Below, piece after piece: positions 37,314-51,794 of a DNA stretch of 53,678 bases (position 1 is the first letter of the stretch; every line of letters starts with the position of its first letter). The notes under the pieces are model-generated. The model was not told the DNA's origin. It ran no database searches and was given only the letters and a program-made list of their open reading frames with translations. The position numbers and the translations under genes are program-made. This stretch comes from Asparagopsis taxiformis (taxonomy: Eukaryota > Rhodophyta > Florideophyceae > Bonnemaisoniales > Bonnemaisoniaceae), in the NCBI GenBank assembly GCA_030407315.1, contig JALQPE010001808.1, positions 1-53,678 of the forward strand, written 5' to 3'.

Positions 37314-40300
37314 ATGGAATGCAAGTATGAAGGGTGCTTCTACTACTGCGTAGATGCTTATGCGCTCGCGCTGCATGAGCGAACGTGTCGCTACCGTTTC
37401 AACCCCTCTCCCCAACATTTCAACAACGCTCGTGTCCCTGCCGTCACCCATGAGCCTGCTCGAAACGGCGACCATGATTCCCCGCAACCCAGCTCCCCAG
37501 ACCCAGAATCTGGTCGTGCTTGCTCCAGCCACTCACCCTGTGACGCTCCACTGCCACCAACCTCAACCCCCTCCCGCGCAGACCTCCTCGTGCAATCCCT
37601 CGCCGCCAGTCTCACAACCCTCGAGTACAAGGCCGGCGCTGGCCGCGTGAGCGAAGTCATCACCATCCTACAAGACCCCGCATTCTCCCTAGAAAAGTTC
37701 AACAGCGCCGTTCGCACCGTAGAAGAATGTCGCCACGTTACCGCTTCCATGGTCGAAACACATTTCCGCACCGAAGGTTACAAGAGCCACATCATTCCAG
37801 ACAAAACTGGTAAGTACTCGGCACAGCTGTACCTCCGCGACCCAGTCGACATGCTCCGCAGGCAGTTAGCACTGGCTAACGACCAAAATACTCTCTTCCA
37901 CCCCTCCCCACAGACCGCCCCAGACGGCACCGCAATTTTTTCTCATCCCCTACACACACAATTCGCGAAAACGCTGCACCAGGTTACTAGACAGCGCGTG
38001 CAGCTCTCGGAAGATCCACAGGTCGTATGGGCAGAGGAAACTGATCCCACACCTTCCTCCTTTGCCGGCCTCCTCTAAGTGTACTCCGACAAGAGCAGCA
38101 CAAGCCTCAAGAGCTCCGCAATCGTCGCATACCCCATACACGTCACATTGCTCAACTTCTCCGCCCCCCTCCGTCGCCACTGCATCCGTACCGGCCTCAC
38201 CATCGTCGGGTATCTTCCGTACATTGTTAACCCTTCGTCCAACGCCTTGTTCGGTGATGAAATGCCGACAACCTCTAGTTCTGCTAGTCGCGCTCGCAAA
38301 ATTGATATTCTTCATAAAGCACTCGAAAAAGTGTTTTCGTCCCTATCCACCGCGTTCTCTTCCGGGTTCCCCTGCACAGACTCCACTGCAACTGCCCGCC
38401 AATGCTTTCCCATCCTAGCCAATTATTGCTGCGACTTTCCAGAGGCCAAAGAGCTGTCATGCACTCGCAACAGCACTACCACCACACATCCCTGCCACCG
38501 CTGCTACATCCCCGCCACTCAACTTGAATCCAGCGCGCCACACCAGCCCCGCTCCCTCGATGATACACGATCTGCACGCCAAGAGAGCGCTCAGGAGCAT
38601 ACAACTGCTCCGCTCGAAGCTCTCTCCCTCCTCGAACAACACTCTGTCCTCGAATCGACCGCTCTTTTACCCACCAACAGTCCGCTAGACCCCTACAACA
38701 TTTTCTCCTTCGAGCCTCTGCACAATCTCCACCTCGGCATCTCAAAGCTCATCAAACAGTGCATTGTCCACCGCCTCAGCTCCCCAGACCTCACCACCAC
38801 CACTGCCTCCCATTCCGGGACACCTCGCACCTTCAAGAAGGTGAAAAATCCATCCTCGCCGGCCTCAAACAGCATTCTGTCCGCTATCGAACGCGACTAC
38901 TACATCACCGGTCTTCATGTCGACTTCTCCAAGGGTGAGAAGGGCACCAATTTGAACGGCCTCTTCACGGAGGACGGCATACGCGGCATGCTCGCAGCCA
39001 AAGACTATCACCATGTCGACATGGTGTTCCCTTTCATCGCAGCATTCATTGACACATGCTGTGATGAAGTAGAGACAGCCCCCCTCACTTCCATCTGCAC
39101 GCAATACTCTGACCTCGTCGCATGGGTCATGAAACGCGGTCGCATCAAGCACTGGACTGCCGCCGAACTAGAAAGCCTCCAGAACTCCATTTCCTATTTC
39201 AAACAATCAATGCTCTCCACCCTTGGCCCATTCCACACCACAGGTCTCAAAACTTTCAAGTTCCATCTTCTTGACCATCTTCCCGGTGACTTGCAGAGAT
39301 ATGGCGCCCTGGAACACATTGATGCAGGCCCGTACGAACACTCGCATCTTCTGTTCAAACAGAGTTATAGGAAAACCTCTCGAAGGCGCTCCACAGCCAT
39401 GGAAGAGACTATTCGCCACATGGAATTCTCCTTGGCCACTACAACTGGTCACACCCCATCCAACACATTGGGAAACCCACGGATGATATCGCCCACAGAC
39501 GGTGCAGTACTCGTTCGCGACGGATTCACCGTTGCACTGCACGACTTTGCCTCCCTGCTGCCCGATGCAACCCTCCTCGTTGCAGATATCGACGGACAGC
39601 CCGATCCTGCCACTCTTTTGCCTCTGCACAAATCCTCGTTCCCGTCTGGCACCATAACGCTATTCCAGCAACTCGGTGACACAGCTGCACAAGCGTTCCT
39701 CACCCTCGCTAGACTGCGCGCCACGGCAGAAGGCCCTCCAATACATGACATGGACATTTCCGTCACCGCGGTAAAGTCCGCCTACGTCATGGGAGGGTAC
39801 GTCCCAGATGCCGACGACTTTGACCCGCACAGTGGCATGCTTCGCCCCACAAACGTGTCGAGGCACAAGCAGCAGCGCGTCTTTGCAACTTCATCATTCG
39901 GCCCCGCAAAGAGATCGCAGTACTCCTTTGTCGTCATCTCCGGAACTGCCGATGACTACAGAACCATATGGGTAGGGCGCGTCCTGGCACTGGTACGCCT
40001 GCAGTCTCCAAACCTGTTTCAACCTGTAGAACTCGCTTTCGTTCAGTATATGACCTGCTTTGCCCCAAAAACCGCTGTGGAAAAATCACTTGGGTGCATT
40101 TGTTTAAAGTGGTCCACATGGGACCCGGACAACGGATCCGTTGACAGCAATGACACTGCATCCCACAGTGCAGGTGGTCCTTGGTTTGACCTCATTCCTG
40201 CATCTACTATATCTGGCACCGTGCACATCGTACGAAGTAACTTTCCAGTCAAGCCATTTACGAAACAAATGCACTGGTCGGACCACCGTTTCTATCTCAA

Positions 40301-40355
40301 CCGCTTCTACACCAACACTGATTACCAGTTCACAGATGATAATGAAGAAGAATAA
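37314..40355 (+). pseudogene. Gene D copy 2: transposase with one nonsense codon
   Basis: It has the same length as the intact copy (16144-19185) and is near-identical. At 38076-38078 CAA has become TAA, just before the first catalytic-region motif YSDKSS, leaving an N-terminal piece with the zinc finger and a downstream frame with the whole DDE core. The DDE residues are otherwise kept. Copy 2 would need transposase from elsewhere, such as copy 1. Confidence 0.85.
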
Positions 40356-40432
40356 ATCTAAATCGCAGCACTCTATTGATAATGTACTACATGATAAGCC
40401 TTCTAGTCAACGTCACATTTACTGCACTAATT

Positions 40433-42717
40433 TCAACCATCCTCCATTACGCCAAAACCGTTATCAGCAGTGGCTGCATGGCGCCGCTCCATGCCCCCAT
40501 ACTGTGCGGCATTGATTTCGACATTCAGGTTTGCACTCAGGTGTCCAGCATATGGGTCAACGACGAAAAGTTCTGCACCAATTAGTCCTTGCGCAATCAC
40601 ACAATCCATTACAGCACCGAGGTTTGACGTAATATGCGATTGAATCCAATCCTCGGACACTAGAACAAGTGATGAGCAACGGTTTACATCATCAACGACA
40701 TGAACAATTCCAGACCCCTCTCCGCTTTGCCACACTTCAACAGCCTCTCTCGTCACAGTACGGCTTGCAAACACATGCCGTGACTGTGCACTAGTCCGCT
40801 GTTTGCTCTCGACAACGTCCGTTTCTTCCCTTGCTTGCGAGCCTTGGAGACAAGACATGCAGTACACCACCATACCAACTAATTGCTGAAAAGCTACCCC
40901 CACATATTGACTGTACCTCCTTGTGAACTCCTTCTGCCGTGCACCTCCTTTCCCCTTCGGTTCATCCAAACACTCCACAGTAGTCACTAGCCAAGCATCC
41001 AGGCGCGCCAGCGTTAGTATGCTCGTCTCTATGTCCATTACTTGTTCTGGTCGTATCGAATACCCCCTGAAGATGTCCAGCACATTCACAGCTACTCGGT
41101 TGCTAAACCATGCATCACCATTCACTTCCATTTCGAAGCTGTCAGGAACCATGCCTTTGCTGTATCGCAGCTCTGAGAACGGTGCCGTTCGCCACCTCCC
41201 CATATCCAAATCACCGTTGCTTTCCCGTTTCAAAAGCTTCTCAGACGCTTCGCGCTTTTGATCCTCTCGCTCGTCCATCTCAGCTCGCGTCGTCAGCATC
41301 GTGCATCTAGACATTAATTTCGTGTACCCCAGCGAACCGAACAATCTGTCCCTCGCATTACGCTTCCGTGCACTCATCACGTCGGACAGTTTCTGCGTCA
41401 CCTTCACTTTCAATTCCTTGCTCCCCGCCACAGCCTCTTGACAGCACACACGCTGCTCCTCATCGGAAAACACATCACACCACGGACTTTGACGCAGTAC
41501 GTGTCGCACCAAGTCATTCAGCAGATCACTCTCGTCTCTGTACGAAGGTGTATACCACTGCAGATTCTTGATGATGTAGCCCGGAGGGGTAGCAATATAT
41601 CCTACACCGTTTTCGCTCCAAAGTGTCCCTTCTACCGGCTCTACCTCGATGGTACGTCCAGTCCAACGTCTCTGCGTTTGTTCCGCTATAGGGTCCAGCT
41701 CCATAGTCTCGTTCTTGCACCACTTTGTCAGGTTTTCCTCAACCGCCCTAAGAACTCCAAGGTATTTCACAGGAATGGCTTTCTGTATTTTCGACTTACC
41801 GCCACCGTGATCACTGATTCTACCTGTTCTCGCAATTGCAGTAAGGCTGGCATTTTCCGCCTGCAGAGTTTTCACCTTAGCCTCCAACGCAACTATCTCC
41901 GTGGTGAGCGCCTTGTTTGCTATGTCCTGGCTAAACACTTTTTTTCCAGCTCCGCGATCTTCTTCTTCTGCGCATTGATGCGACTCGCCATTAAATCGAT
42001 GGATTCCGGCGGATGCAACCTCTCTGCCCTCACCGTCCCCCCATCTCCCACGCTATCGGGATTATGATGTCCTCCATCGGCAATAGCCTGACGTCGCGGG
42101 GGCGTTACGCGCATATTTGGCACCAATGACAGTCTGTTGTGACGAGGCCCGCACTCCGGCTGCTCTCTCCCCTCAGTACCACCTGACCGCCGATGATAGT
42201 TGGCATCCTGTGAACGTTGCTCAGAAACAACATCCCTTGCCGCTATCCTCGGGTCCCTGACTGCATTACCAGCTGGGGCTGATGTACTCGGCATAGTTGG
42301 CGCAGTGGGGGTCACAGCCTCCAGTGTCTCGGAAACCCCCGGCTGGGACTCCGTCTGCAGCACCTCCGCATCTGCCAACCCGGGAGGAACTACCTTTGCC
42401 ATAGCACTCTGCCGCAATTCCAACATGTTTTGAGCCACTATCATGTCATCATCATGATGTTCACTGTCCTTGCGAGCACGCTTGCCTCGGTCAAGCCCCA
42501 TCTCTCTCCGCGCCGTTCCTCCTTCCTCACTTTCTCGCTGCGGATCCCCAGTTCTGCGCCGGTCCGTCTTGCGACTACCGGACCGCGGTTCAATGCTGCC
42601 GGTAGACCCAGACCGCTTCTTCGCACGGGATTGTCGGGCACTCGATACAGCAGCTGCTGACCGGGTTTTCTGGAGGCCCGGAGGCTTTGGAGCTTTCTTC
42701 GCAATACGCGGCGGCAT
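40433..42717 (-). pseudogene. Gene C copy 2: coiled-coil protein with one frameshift
   Basis: It is the counterpart of 13781-16066. An A-run in the coiled-coil segment (eight A in copy 1) is seven here at about 41939-41945, splitting the gene into 41920-42717 and 40433-41938. Other changes are scattered substitutions. One base in a homopolymer could also be a sequencing error. Confidence 0.8.
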
Positions 42718-42950
42718 AATGAAGCTTTCCCCGAAGCGATGGAACGATTGAGTTGCACGAGATACAAAAAAGATTGCTGTATAGTGTCGGTAACCACAAC
42801 GGTCTGCGATGAACGTTCAGGTCAGGTCAAGTACCGGAGAATACGCCAACAGCCCAGATTGTATACGGTAGGCAGTCATCAACAGTATTTAATGAGGTAC
42901 AATTACAGCTGTCGAGCTAGGCCGCGAGCACCCCTATGTCCGGAAGACGT

Positions 42951-43154
42951 CCTGATTTGAATTAAAATTTGGGCTATTCTCAAAAACATGCACATGTGAA
43001 CATGTTTTTGAGATGGGGGTGTGCCGTACGGCACAATCGACCCGCTGAAATCGATGTTTTTTGCAATATTTTTTCTGCCCTGAATTGTAGAATTTCTGGG
43101 CTGGACAGCAATGCAACTGAGCTGGACATCCACCGGGCGTCCATTTCAACTTGG
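42951..43154 (+). repeat. Internal ~205 bp repeat, copy 2a
   Basis: Palindrome at 43021-43034. It lies upstream of gene C, at the same place as repeat 1f in copy 1. Confidence 0.85.
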
Positions 43155-43376
43155 TCGTGTATTTTGCATCTGCACGCATAACAGCAATCAAGCAGTCAGG
43201 TTCACTGCTCGGACGAAGTGCACCTGGAGTGGGAACGATTGGTTTTTGACAGGCGAGTACTGCTCAATAGGTTTCACCCTGGACTAATGGTGGCTGGACA
43301 TGCTGCATTATATGATATACTTCAACTCTGGAACGTAGCTTTATTTGTAGTCGAAATGAAAACATCTTTCGTGACC

Positions 43377-46300
43377 CTAATTCCATGCTCTAAACGCTGT
43401 CCCATAATGAACGTAGAGCTCCTGCCCCGGACGGATATCGCGGATTGCACGTACTACAATGATCTTCGGATTTTCTAGGTCCTTCGCCTTGAGCTTCTTC
43501 CCCGTCGAACCGCTGCTGTAGTTCTCGACAAACTCGACGTTGCCCATCCGCCTGGTGTCTTCCGCCGGAGTGTCCTCACCTCGCAAATACCGCGGGTCGT
43601 TGATGAACTGCGCCGAACAGAACGGAGCCGGAACAATCCAAATTGGATGCTCGATGTTTTCGTCGTCCTCCGCTGTTGCATACAGCTTGATGGCATACAT
43701 CAAGAATGTTTCCTTCGTTATCGCCATGTGACCCTCTCCGTACGCGAACCTCATCGACTCCTTGCTCATATCAGAGTACACAACAGTTCCGTAGTATGCA
43801 CATACTTCGTCGCCAACATTAAATGTCTGTTCAGCGAAGAGCCCTCTTCCTGCATTTGGATGCTTAATCAGCGATGGTCGAACGCTCAATTTTTCGCAAC
43901 ACAATCGTGTGCCCGCATCACGCGAGGGTTTTCAGTTTGCAACCAGCGGCGCAGGGAAGGTGGCCAATAATGTACCGGTTTTTCCATGTGCTCGTGCGAC
44001 GCAATCGACTCTGGGCACAGCTGCCAGAGGTACTGCCGAATATATTTCGGGAACCTCTGGTACAGGGGAAGGCCAGGTGGGGGTTCGATGATCCTGCGTT
44101 CCCTCTGTGTACGCATCGTGACAGAGGGGGACGCCAAGAACTTCTCAGCACTCTGTTTCGCTTCTGTCGTGACCCTCATGTCAGTGTTGTTTGAAAGAAT
44201 TACACGTGACATGACTGCACACAGCTTTGGAAGCGATCGTGCCACACACAATTTGTCCATGTCACTGCCGACGAAAACACGGTGCTCAGGCAAGCTCATA
44301 GCTGCTTTTCCCGTTGCGAAAGTGCCAGAGAATGGATCGACAACAATATCACCAGGCTGTGAATGCTGGCTGATCAACTCCATCATGAGAGCGACGCTCT
44401 TCTGCTCTGCACGAACTCTGACCGTAGCACCGGTTGTGCTCCTTGTTCGCCACACCATCTCATTCGAATCGATGGCGGGCATATTGATGGTGACGTTGCA
44501 CCACGCCGGGTACGTGCCGTCCATGTATCCGTGGTTCCTATAGGCCACCATCTCGCTTCCGGTCTTGAACGGAACACCTCGCTTCCAGAAGTGGATAGCG
44601 ACCTCTGCCATGTTCATGCGTTGGTACCTCTTCCGCCCCGGCATTTGATAGAGGTGCCCAGGTAGTCGGACAAACAACAGAGGTACCTCGTCAACGAAGA
44701 AAACTGAATTCCGAACGACGTCCTCCTCCTCCTCCTCCTCCTCATCCGCACTTTCTTCGCCACTGTGCTGCGATGCTTCGGAGTCCGAATTCATGGACGT
44801 AACCTCTTCTTCATCCGACCCGTCATCACTGGCAGCAGCATCGGTTGGGCCTTCTGACTGCGGTCCTTTGTACGTTTCCAAGTAATGGAACCATTCGTAG
44901 AACTGCAAAACGGAGCAGAACACGATGCCGTGGCCACCGGGGCGCAACAGCTCGTCAAACACTTCGATGCTAGCCTGCATATCTTCTGCAGTTAGCCTGT
45001 CGTACGAAGAGTTGGAATCGTTCCTCTTACGACGAACATTGTAGGGCGGATCAGTCAGAATGAGCTGAACGTTGCCCGTGATGGGCACGTGTTCTCGGCT
45101 CTCGTCGGCACTGACCAAATCTTCGAAAGGGCGTCGTACACCCGGCAATACTGACTCATTTTCGAAAGAAAGTCCTTTGCGAGAGCCTGCCCTTCACTTT
45201 CCTGCTCTTCTGTCGCATGGGGTGACGGTGACGGGGGAGACGGCCCTTGGGCAGTAAGACTGGTCCTCCCAGGTCCAAGTTGAAGCCTGGTTGTGTGTCT
45301 TGTCGACGGAACCAAACCTCTCCCTCCTGTGTTGCGACGAGTGGGAGTGTCATCAACCGGCTTGGGGACCTTTTCTGCGTCCGCGGCTTGTGGTGCCGGG
45401 CGGAGGACAGCCATAACGTCTTCGTCGAGGGTGTCAAAGTACGCTGGCAGCTTGTCCGGATTTCCGCTTGACAAGTATATTTCCAGCGCCCCCCAGCGGT
45501 CGGACTCCGGCCAGGTGTACAGGTCCGGGTTGACGATAAGAAACTGCAACCGGTCGAAGAACTTCCTCACAAGGTCCCTAAATGCACTGTGCTGCGCACT
45601 GGTTCTTGTCTCTACTTTTCCACCATATCCATCAGGATGAGATAGGGGAGCTTTGTCGTGGTAGAGATCTAGCTTCTGCTCCATCGGTGCGAATAGACCT
45701 TCATCGAGCACGTCAAACCAATGCTCACTGCTGTCGAAAATGATGTACGGCGCCATCAACTCTTCGAAGCTGGAAAACTTTGCGGCGAAGGCCACATCGG
45801 TCCAAGCATGGTATAAAACTTGAACCACGTAACAAGCTCGATTAGTGCTTTTCCGATGGGCTGGGACGCGTGCGGCTTCGTTCCCCTCTTCGGCCGCGTC
45901 GCCTATTCGGCGACGCGGCAGGTTCTTGTTGTGATTTCGGATGATAGACAACGCTTGGAAATACATCAATACCTCGAACGTTTCCGGTGGAGCAAGAACG
46001 AAGGCGCTTGGTTCCCCGCGCTGCGGCGCCTGTAGTGGCGAAGGAAGCATGTTACATCCAATAAGGAAGGTCTGCGGCACGATCCCAGAAAGGATGCAGT
46101 GCTCAACCCATTGCCCGATACGCTCATCCTGTCTTGAAAACTCGGCAATGGGTAATGCCAGACGAACAATCTGCTTGGCTCGCTCAACGTTCATCTCTGC
46201 CATGACGATTTCGGCAACATCCGCCTCGACTCCAGCATTCTTCGAACGACCGCTGAAGGCCATGCTGAGTCGACCTTGCAGCGCCAGAAATTGTTCTTCC

Positions 46301-46569
46301 GTGCCCTGCGCAACCCAAGCGCCAAGGTCCGCGTATGTGAAACCTCCCGGCTTGTCCGTCAAGTCTGCGAAACTTGAGTGGGCGAATAAATCCAGCAAGA
46401 GGCGGAGGAAGTCTTTGCCAGCGAGAGTAGTTTCGCGGGCGGCGCGACCTACGTTTCGACGTGTACCCATGTCACTAGAATCCTCCCAAGGGCTAGCGGG
46501 TTCGCGCAGAATTGGCACGGTTGCGTCGTCAACGATCGGATTGCTGTTGCGCCTGCGCTTATTCGTCAT
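43377..46569 (-). pseudogene. Gene B copy 2: methyltransferase-SET with two frameshifts
   Basis: The N-terminal region runs in one frame from MTNKRR at 46569 past the point where copy 1 is shifted, showing that the true protein is about 1067 residues. It is then broken near 45132 (GACGCCC here, GACGTCCC in copy 1), and again near 43893, where an A-run is five instead of six, between the methyltransferase and SET parts. The frames are 45055-46569, 43886-45148 (DPPY and DPFSGTFATG present) and 43377-43904 (SET). The acidic GAG/GAC microsatellite is shorter than in copy 1. Confidence 0.85.
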
Positions 46570-47426
46570 AATGGAATGAGTGGAAATTCGGTACAGGATG
46601 GCGACCGCTCGGCGAGACAGTCAAATTTGACGACGTATCTCGTGACGTTTGCACTCTTTCGTGAGGAACACTGGTTGATATCGAACGGAACAGAGTATAC
46701 GGGTACACAGCACTGGAAAGGTCTTGAAACCCGTAACCGGTGTAGGTAATAAGTTGTGACGGATACGTGGTAGAGAAAAAATTAAAAAGATTGTGATTCC
46801 CTGTCTTTGAGTGTTGTACTGCACGGCCGCCAGTCACATAGGTTGTCACAGGTGCATCACGCTTACCAGGTGAGCGACATCCGGACGGCCACTGGACATG
46901 GGGATGTCCAGCTCAGATGCATTGCTGGCCAGCCGAGAAATTGTAATATTTCGGGCAGAAAAAATACAAAAAACATCGATTTCGGCGGTCGATTGTGCCG
47001 TACGGCACACCCCCATCTCAAAAACATGTTCACATGTGCATGTTTTTGAGAATAGCCCAAATTTTAACTCAAATCAGGGTGTCCCCCGGATAAAGGGGTG
47101 CTCGCAGCCGCCCCAAAAGCCGCCTAGCTTGACAGCTGTAATTTTAACACATTACACATCAAGGACACTGCCTGCTTCACGCCACCTCGTCAGGTTTCGA
47201 GAGCCCGACTCGGGCCCGTTCCGAACGGACACTCACATCTCGATTGCCTCTCTTGCATTCCAGCGGTCACGATAGGTCTGTACCTAACAAAATTTCGGTT
47301 GTATTGTGTTATTATTTCCAGCGATTGGCGTTCACGACCATTCTTCAACGCAACGTGAAACCTACCATCCACATCACTCCAATACGTCAACGTCAACCAT
47401 CTCTTTTCCTTTCCAACTCAACAACC
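46570..47426. promoter_or_regulatory. Divergent A-B promoter region (copy 2, compact form)
   Basis: 857 bp between the two start codons, with one internal repeat at its centre. All sequence shared with copy 1 lies here, making it the minimal candidate for a shared divergent control region. Confidence 0.45.
46898..47081 (-). repeat. Internal ~205 bp repeat, copy 2b
   Basis: Palindrome at 46995-47008. One edge matches repeat 1c and the other matches 1e of copy 1, so it looks like a recombinant of the two or their common ancestor. Confidence 0.85.
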
Positions 47427-50400
47427 ATGGCGGATACGCATTTCAGCAGTTTGTTTTCAACGGTTTGCGGCGATCAAGTGAGCGCGTCAGCGGAGTCGCG
47501 CGGACTAAAGCGCGGCGTCGATGTCAATTTGTTTGCGGACGTGGACGGTGCGGCTGTGCATATTGGGACGGCTTCGGTGAGCACTGCTGGTGGCGATGTT
47601 GGCCTTCCGCGCACGCTGCACAACCACAAGCTGCCGGAAGCCGACGAGGCGGACTACATCGTCGTGCGCAACATTGCGACTAAGGCAAGTTCAAGGACCT
47701 CCCGTTCCCGTACATGTTTGATGGCGCCGAGGGACCGCCGGAGACGATGGGTGGAGCATACGCCGCGGCGTTTTACCCTTGGGATACTCAGATGATGCGC
47801 CCCGCTGCGGAGGATGGCCCTAGCGACATTCGTACCCCTGCGGCTGCGTCAAACTTCAACGCAGCGACGAACCAGGCCAGCTTGGGACGGATGCCCAGTA
47901 CCGGTCCAGCAGGCGAAATCACTGGTTCGGGGGGTACGAAGCATCCAGCACGCTCCATACCGTTCGGGAGGCACGAAGCGCCCTGCTCGCTCCAACATCA
48001 CCGAAGCTACTACGCAGGACGTACCGAGCTGGACGACGAACCGGAGGTGGCGGAAAGCATTCGTGAGCAGCAGGGGACGCAAATTACGGTGCCCAAGTTT
48101 GTGACGTCGGATTACGTCGGACAAGGAGCGACTGTGTTGGTGAGGCAGCTAGTGGAACCGGCCGTGACCCTTCGGGATGTGAAAGAAGACCACGTGGAGG
48201 ACCTGCGCAACAATATGTTGGCTGTGGGGTATGTGAGCTCTTCGCGTATCACTGTGACGGTGCTGAGGTCGCAGAACACGCATCTGTCCGCCGCCACGCG
48301 TCTGTTCCAGAATGGCAACTTCCATGCCAATGCGAACGTGACCGTGATCGACGGACTGCATCGTCTCAATGCTATGCATAGCATTGCGGATGACTTCACG
48401 CGCCTCACCCGTATGCACACAACCAAGCTGCCACAGGAGGCAAACCGCTTGCGCTGGGTTACTCAGCCTCTGGATGTGTACTACCTTCGCCGCAAGGACG
48501 ACAGTGATCTTCAGCCTCATGAGATCATCCACAAGAGTGCAGAGTCGAACCATACGACTGGGACGCAACTGACGGAGCGCTCCCTGGTTCGAATCTTGTC
48601 GTCCATCCAGCAGTTCATCCGTACGATTGCTGTTGCAAATAACGTGGAAAACGCTGGCGACTTGCGTGAGTCTGATGTCATCCGAACATGTTCGAGGCGC
48701 AGTTCATGGGGATGATGAATTCAACGAACACGGCCCGGCGGTGGATGCGTTTGACTATAGCAACGCTGAAGCATCCTGTTCTCGACGAAGTGTTGCGTGA
48801 GCTGAACAATTCCGAGCGCCGCAACGAGATTGGGATAACGCACCTGGACCACAAGATAGTGCGCGAGTTGCTGGAAGAAAAATTTGTCTTCGTCTTGCGT
48901 GGTCTTTCGGAGTACTTGAACCCTGCTCATGGTGGACGTCCGGATGGACGCTTTGACGTGAACGACTTCTATACATACGTCCGTCGCGTGACTGCAATAG
49001 CAAATTCTCTGTACGCTGCGTATGGGCGCCCAAAGAGTATTATGCGCAAGTCATTTCTGAGCACAGAGATGGCAATTGGGTCGGTTAAGCAGCCGAAGGA
49101 GTTGCAATGGCATCTCACCAATGCCATTGCAATGTATAGAGGGGACGACCGGAGCAGTGAGGTTCGAATGCGACGGAGAACCACGCGTTTACAGGATTTG
49201 GAAACGAACTTGAAAGAGTTTTTCAATCCGACATTGAAGAAGAAGACTAAGGCTCGACGCAAACGCCGCCCTTCTGCTGCCAATGTGAGACTCACTCACA
49301 AGAAGCAGCGGAATGTCGAACATGAGCCTGCTTCGCATGGCATCCGCCGCCGTTCACAGCGACTTCGCTCGACGGGGAGCACACGCCTCGAGGAAGAACA
49401 GCCGGTTGCGGTACAACAATCCGCCGGGGAAGAAGAGCAGGCCGTTGTTGATAAACCCACCGATCAACAACAAGCCACTTTTCCGGTGATGAGGGTGACG
49501 AAGACTCCGCCCGTTCCCCCGATTCTGCCGTTGAGATTGTCCCCCAAGATAACCAAGTGCTGGCGCGACTACTGCCGAACAAAGAATCTGTCCATAACGT
49601 TTCGGACGAGGAAGAAAACAACAGTGCAGATGAGGGCCAAGTCGAAAGCAAGGGGGTCCGCGAAGTGACAATTACACTCACTGTTCCGGAAGGAGTCGAA
49701 GTCGATGAAGACGGTTACATCGTTCGTGACTCTCCTTCTGAAGACGAACTCCTGTTCGACGACCGTATGCCATCTCTTCCTGAAGATTTCGAAGCCAAAG
49801 ACCGAGCCGAAGGGCATCATCTGGCGCAGCGTCCCGCGGACGTCATCGCATCGGTGAGGGTTGGCTGTCTGCCTCCGATTGAGCTCAGGTTGTTATTGGA
49901 GAGTGTGGAAATCGATGAGGAGGGCAGAGAGGTGAGGTATTTGAAGCAAGTGGCGATGGACCCTGTGTTTGAGGGGCTGCATATTCCGGAACAACATCGG
50001 GCTCGTCATCTTGTTTTCGAGATCGACACCATCTATCCGATGTTTTTCGCAGCGTGGAAGATGGCTGCCAAGGCGATGTGTGAGCCTACATCGACGTTTC
50101 TACCCTCGAGGCTGGACTTCGCCCAGGTTGCGCGAATGTCTGCAAGCTGGAAGGATTCGTATGAGGCCGGCACTGGTATGGCGTACTTCCACAATTGCCG
50201 AACGGAAATCAACGAGCGAGGGTATACGGTGATGGAAAATTTCGCGAATGCAAGCTATCTCGATGCGTCGGACAAGTTCCCATTCGACTTGGGTCCATGG
50301 AAGAAATTCCTAACCAGGAATTGTTTCGGTACTTCTTGGGAACATGGGAGGGGGAGGAGGTGCACAAGGACCCTGGGAACCGGCAGCTGTGGAGTCCCAT

Positions 50401-51317
50401 TGTCAATACAGGGGACGATGAAACAGATGAGAAGAACCGGAATGAGGGGAGGGCTCGCTTCACGTCTACGCGCCACTGCCTGGTTGACTATGCCGAGAAC
50501 GACGAGTCGCGTACCGACCGGTTCAAGTTTGTGACGCGACGAGCCCTGCTGGATGTGTGGTTGGGAATCCTTGTCCGGCTGATAGGGCTGGAGGAGTGCG
50601 GTTACCGGGAGAAAAACTTGTCATGCCAGCATCTGGGGGACGGTTTTGGATAACGGGAAAGGGGTGTCCTCGGCAGGTCCCACACAATGATTTCCCTGTT
50701 CCTCCTCGCGACCGCAAAGATCAACTTCCGGGTTACTTTGTTATTGCCAACGGAGATGACCCATTCCCTATCTGGGTGTGTCCAGGGTCCCACAAGTACG
50801 TCTTTTCCAAAGCGCTGGAATTAGATATGTACGCCAAGACGATGAAGCTGAAGAAGGTAATCGTTCCGCCACGTTCAGTCTTCATCGGTCACGGCCATGT
50901 ACAACATGCAGGGGCAGGGCATGTCGACAGAGTTGTGTCACACACGACAACGAGGTATCACACGTATTTCAGGAATGCGTCGTATCCGATTCCCGACAAT
51001 GTTTCGTTTGGTTTCATCAGGCGGTTGGGATTCGAAGAAGAAGTAATCCCCAATGCTATGCGCTGGTCTGCCAGGCAAAGTCAACCGGCACCTGTCAATG
51101 TTCGCCACAAGACAGTTGTTCCCATCCCGGTCAAGAAAGATCGTAGGCCGAAGACAGGGCAGCTCGGAATGATGCGGATGAAGACGACAGAACCTCGCAA
51201 GCCTATAGCCCACACAATTAGTGGGGTCCGTTGATGCCTATTCTGCCGGGAGATCCTGAATATCAAATTCAGTATTATAGTGAGGACGAAGAGGAAGAAC
51301 AATTTTCCGACGGCTAG
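47427..51317 (+). pseudogene. Gene A copy 2: ParB-dioxygenase, multiply frameshifted
   Basis: It aligns end to end with 3503-7459. Single-base losses are visible near 47684, 48690, 49482, 50297 and 50601. A local deletion with compensating shifts near 47960-48030 removes part of the SGGTKHPARS repeats, and a further change near 51196 alters the C-terminus. The ParB signature (VIDGLHRL) and PHNDF are still readable in separate frames. It cannot make the full protein as given. Confidence 0.88.
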
Positions 51318-51590
51318 ATAGCTTAACAACTACTACTTTGGTAAACAATTATCGAGAATATAATCATCTCCTTTATCAATTTCCATCTATTAACCTGCTA
51401 TAATGTACTTCCGTTCCATGCTTTCAAACTAGATTGTCCATTCCCTCGTGGGTTGGAGCATGATTTCCAGGACGATTCCCTCACATCTAGACTCGATGGT
51501 CTATGCTGAAATAGCAGAACAATTGGGTTTGTACGTGCTTCATCGCCTACTTGCTTCCGGTAATGGGTGGACGTGCACGATACACGACTA

Positions 51591-51794
51591 AGTTGAAATG
51601 GACGCCCGGTGGATGTCCAGCTCAGTTGCATTGCTGTCCAGCCCAGAAATTCTACAATTCAGGGCAGAAAAAATATTGCAAAAAACATCGATTTCGGCGG
51701 TCGATTGTGCCGTACGGCACATCCCCATCTCAAAAACATGTTCACATGTGCATGTTTTTGAGAATAGCCCAAATTTTAATTCAAATCAATGTGT
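51591..51794 (-). repeat. Internal ~205 bp repeat, copy 2c
   Basis: Palindrome at 51707-51720. It is followed by the conserved linker (GGCCACAACGG..GTAAGCACTAACTGTAA) and a partial unit at 51974-52055. Confidence 0.85.
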
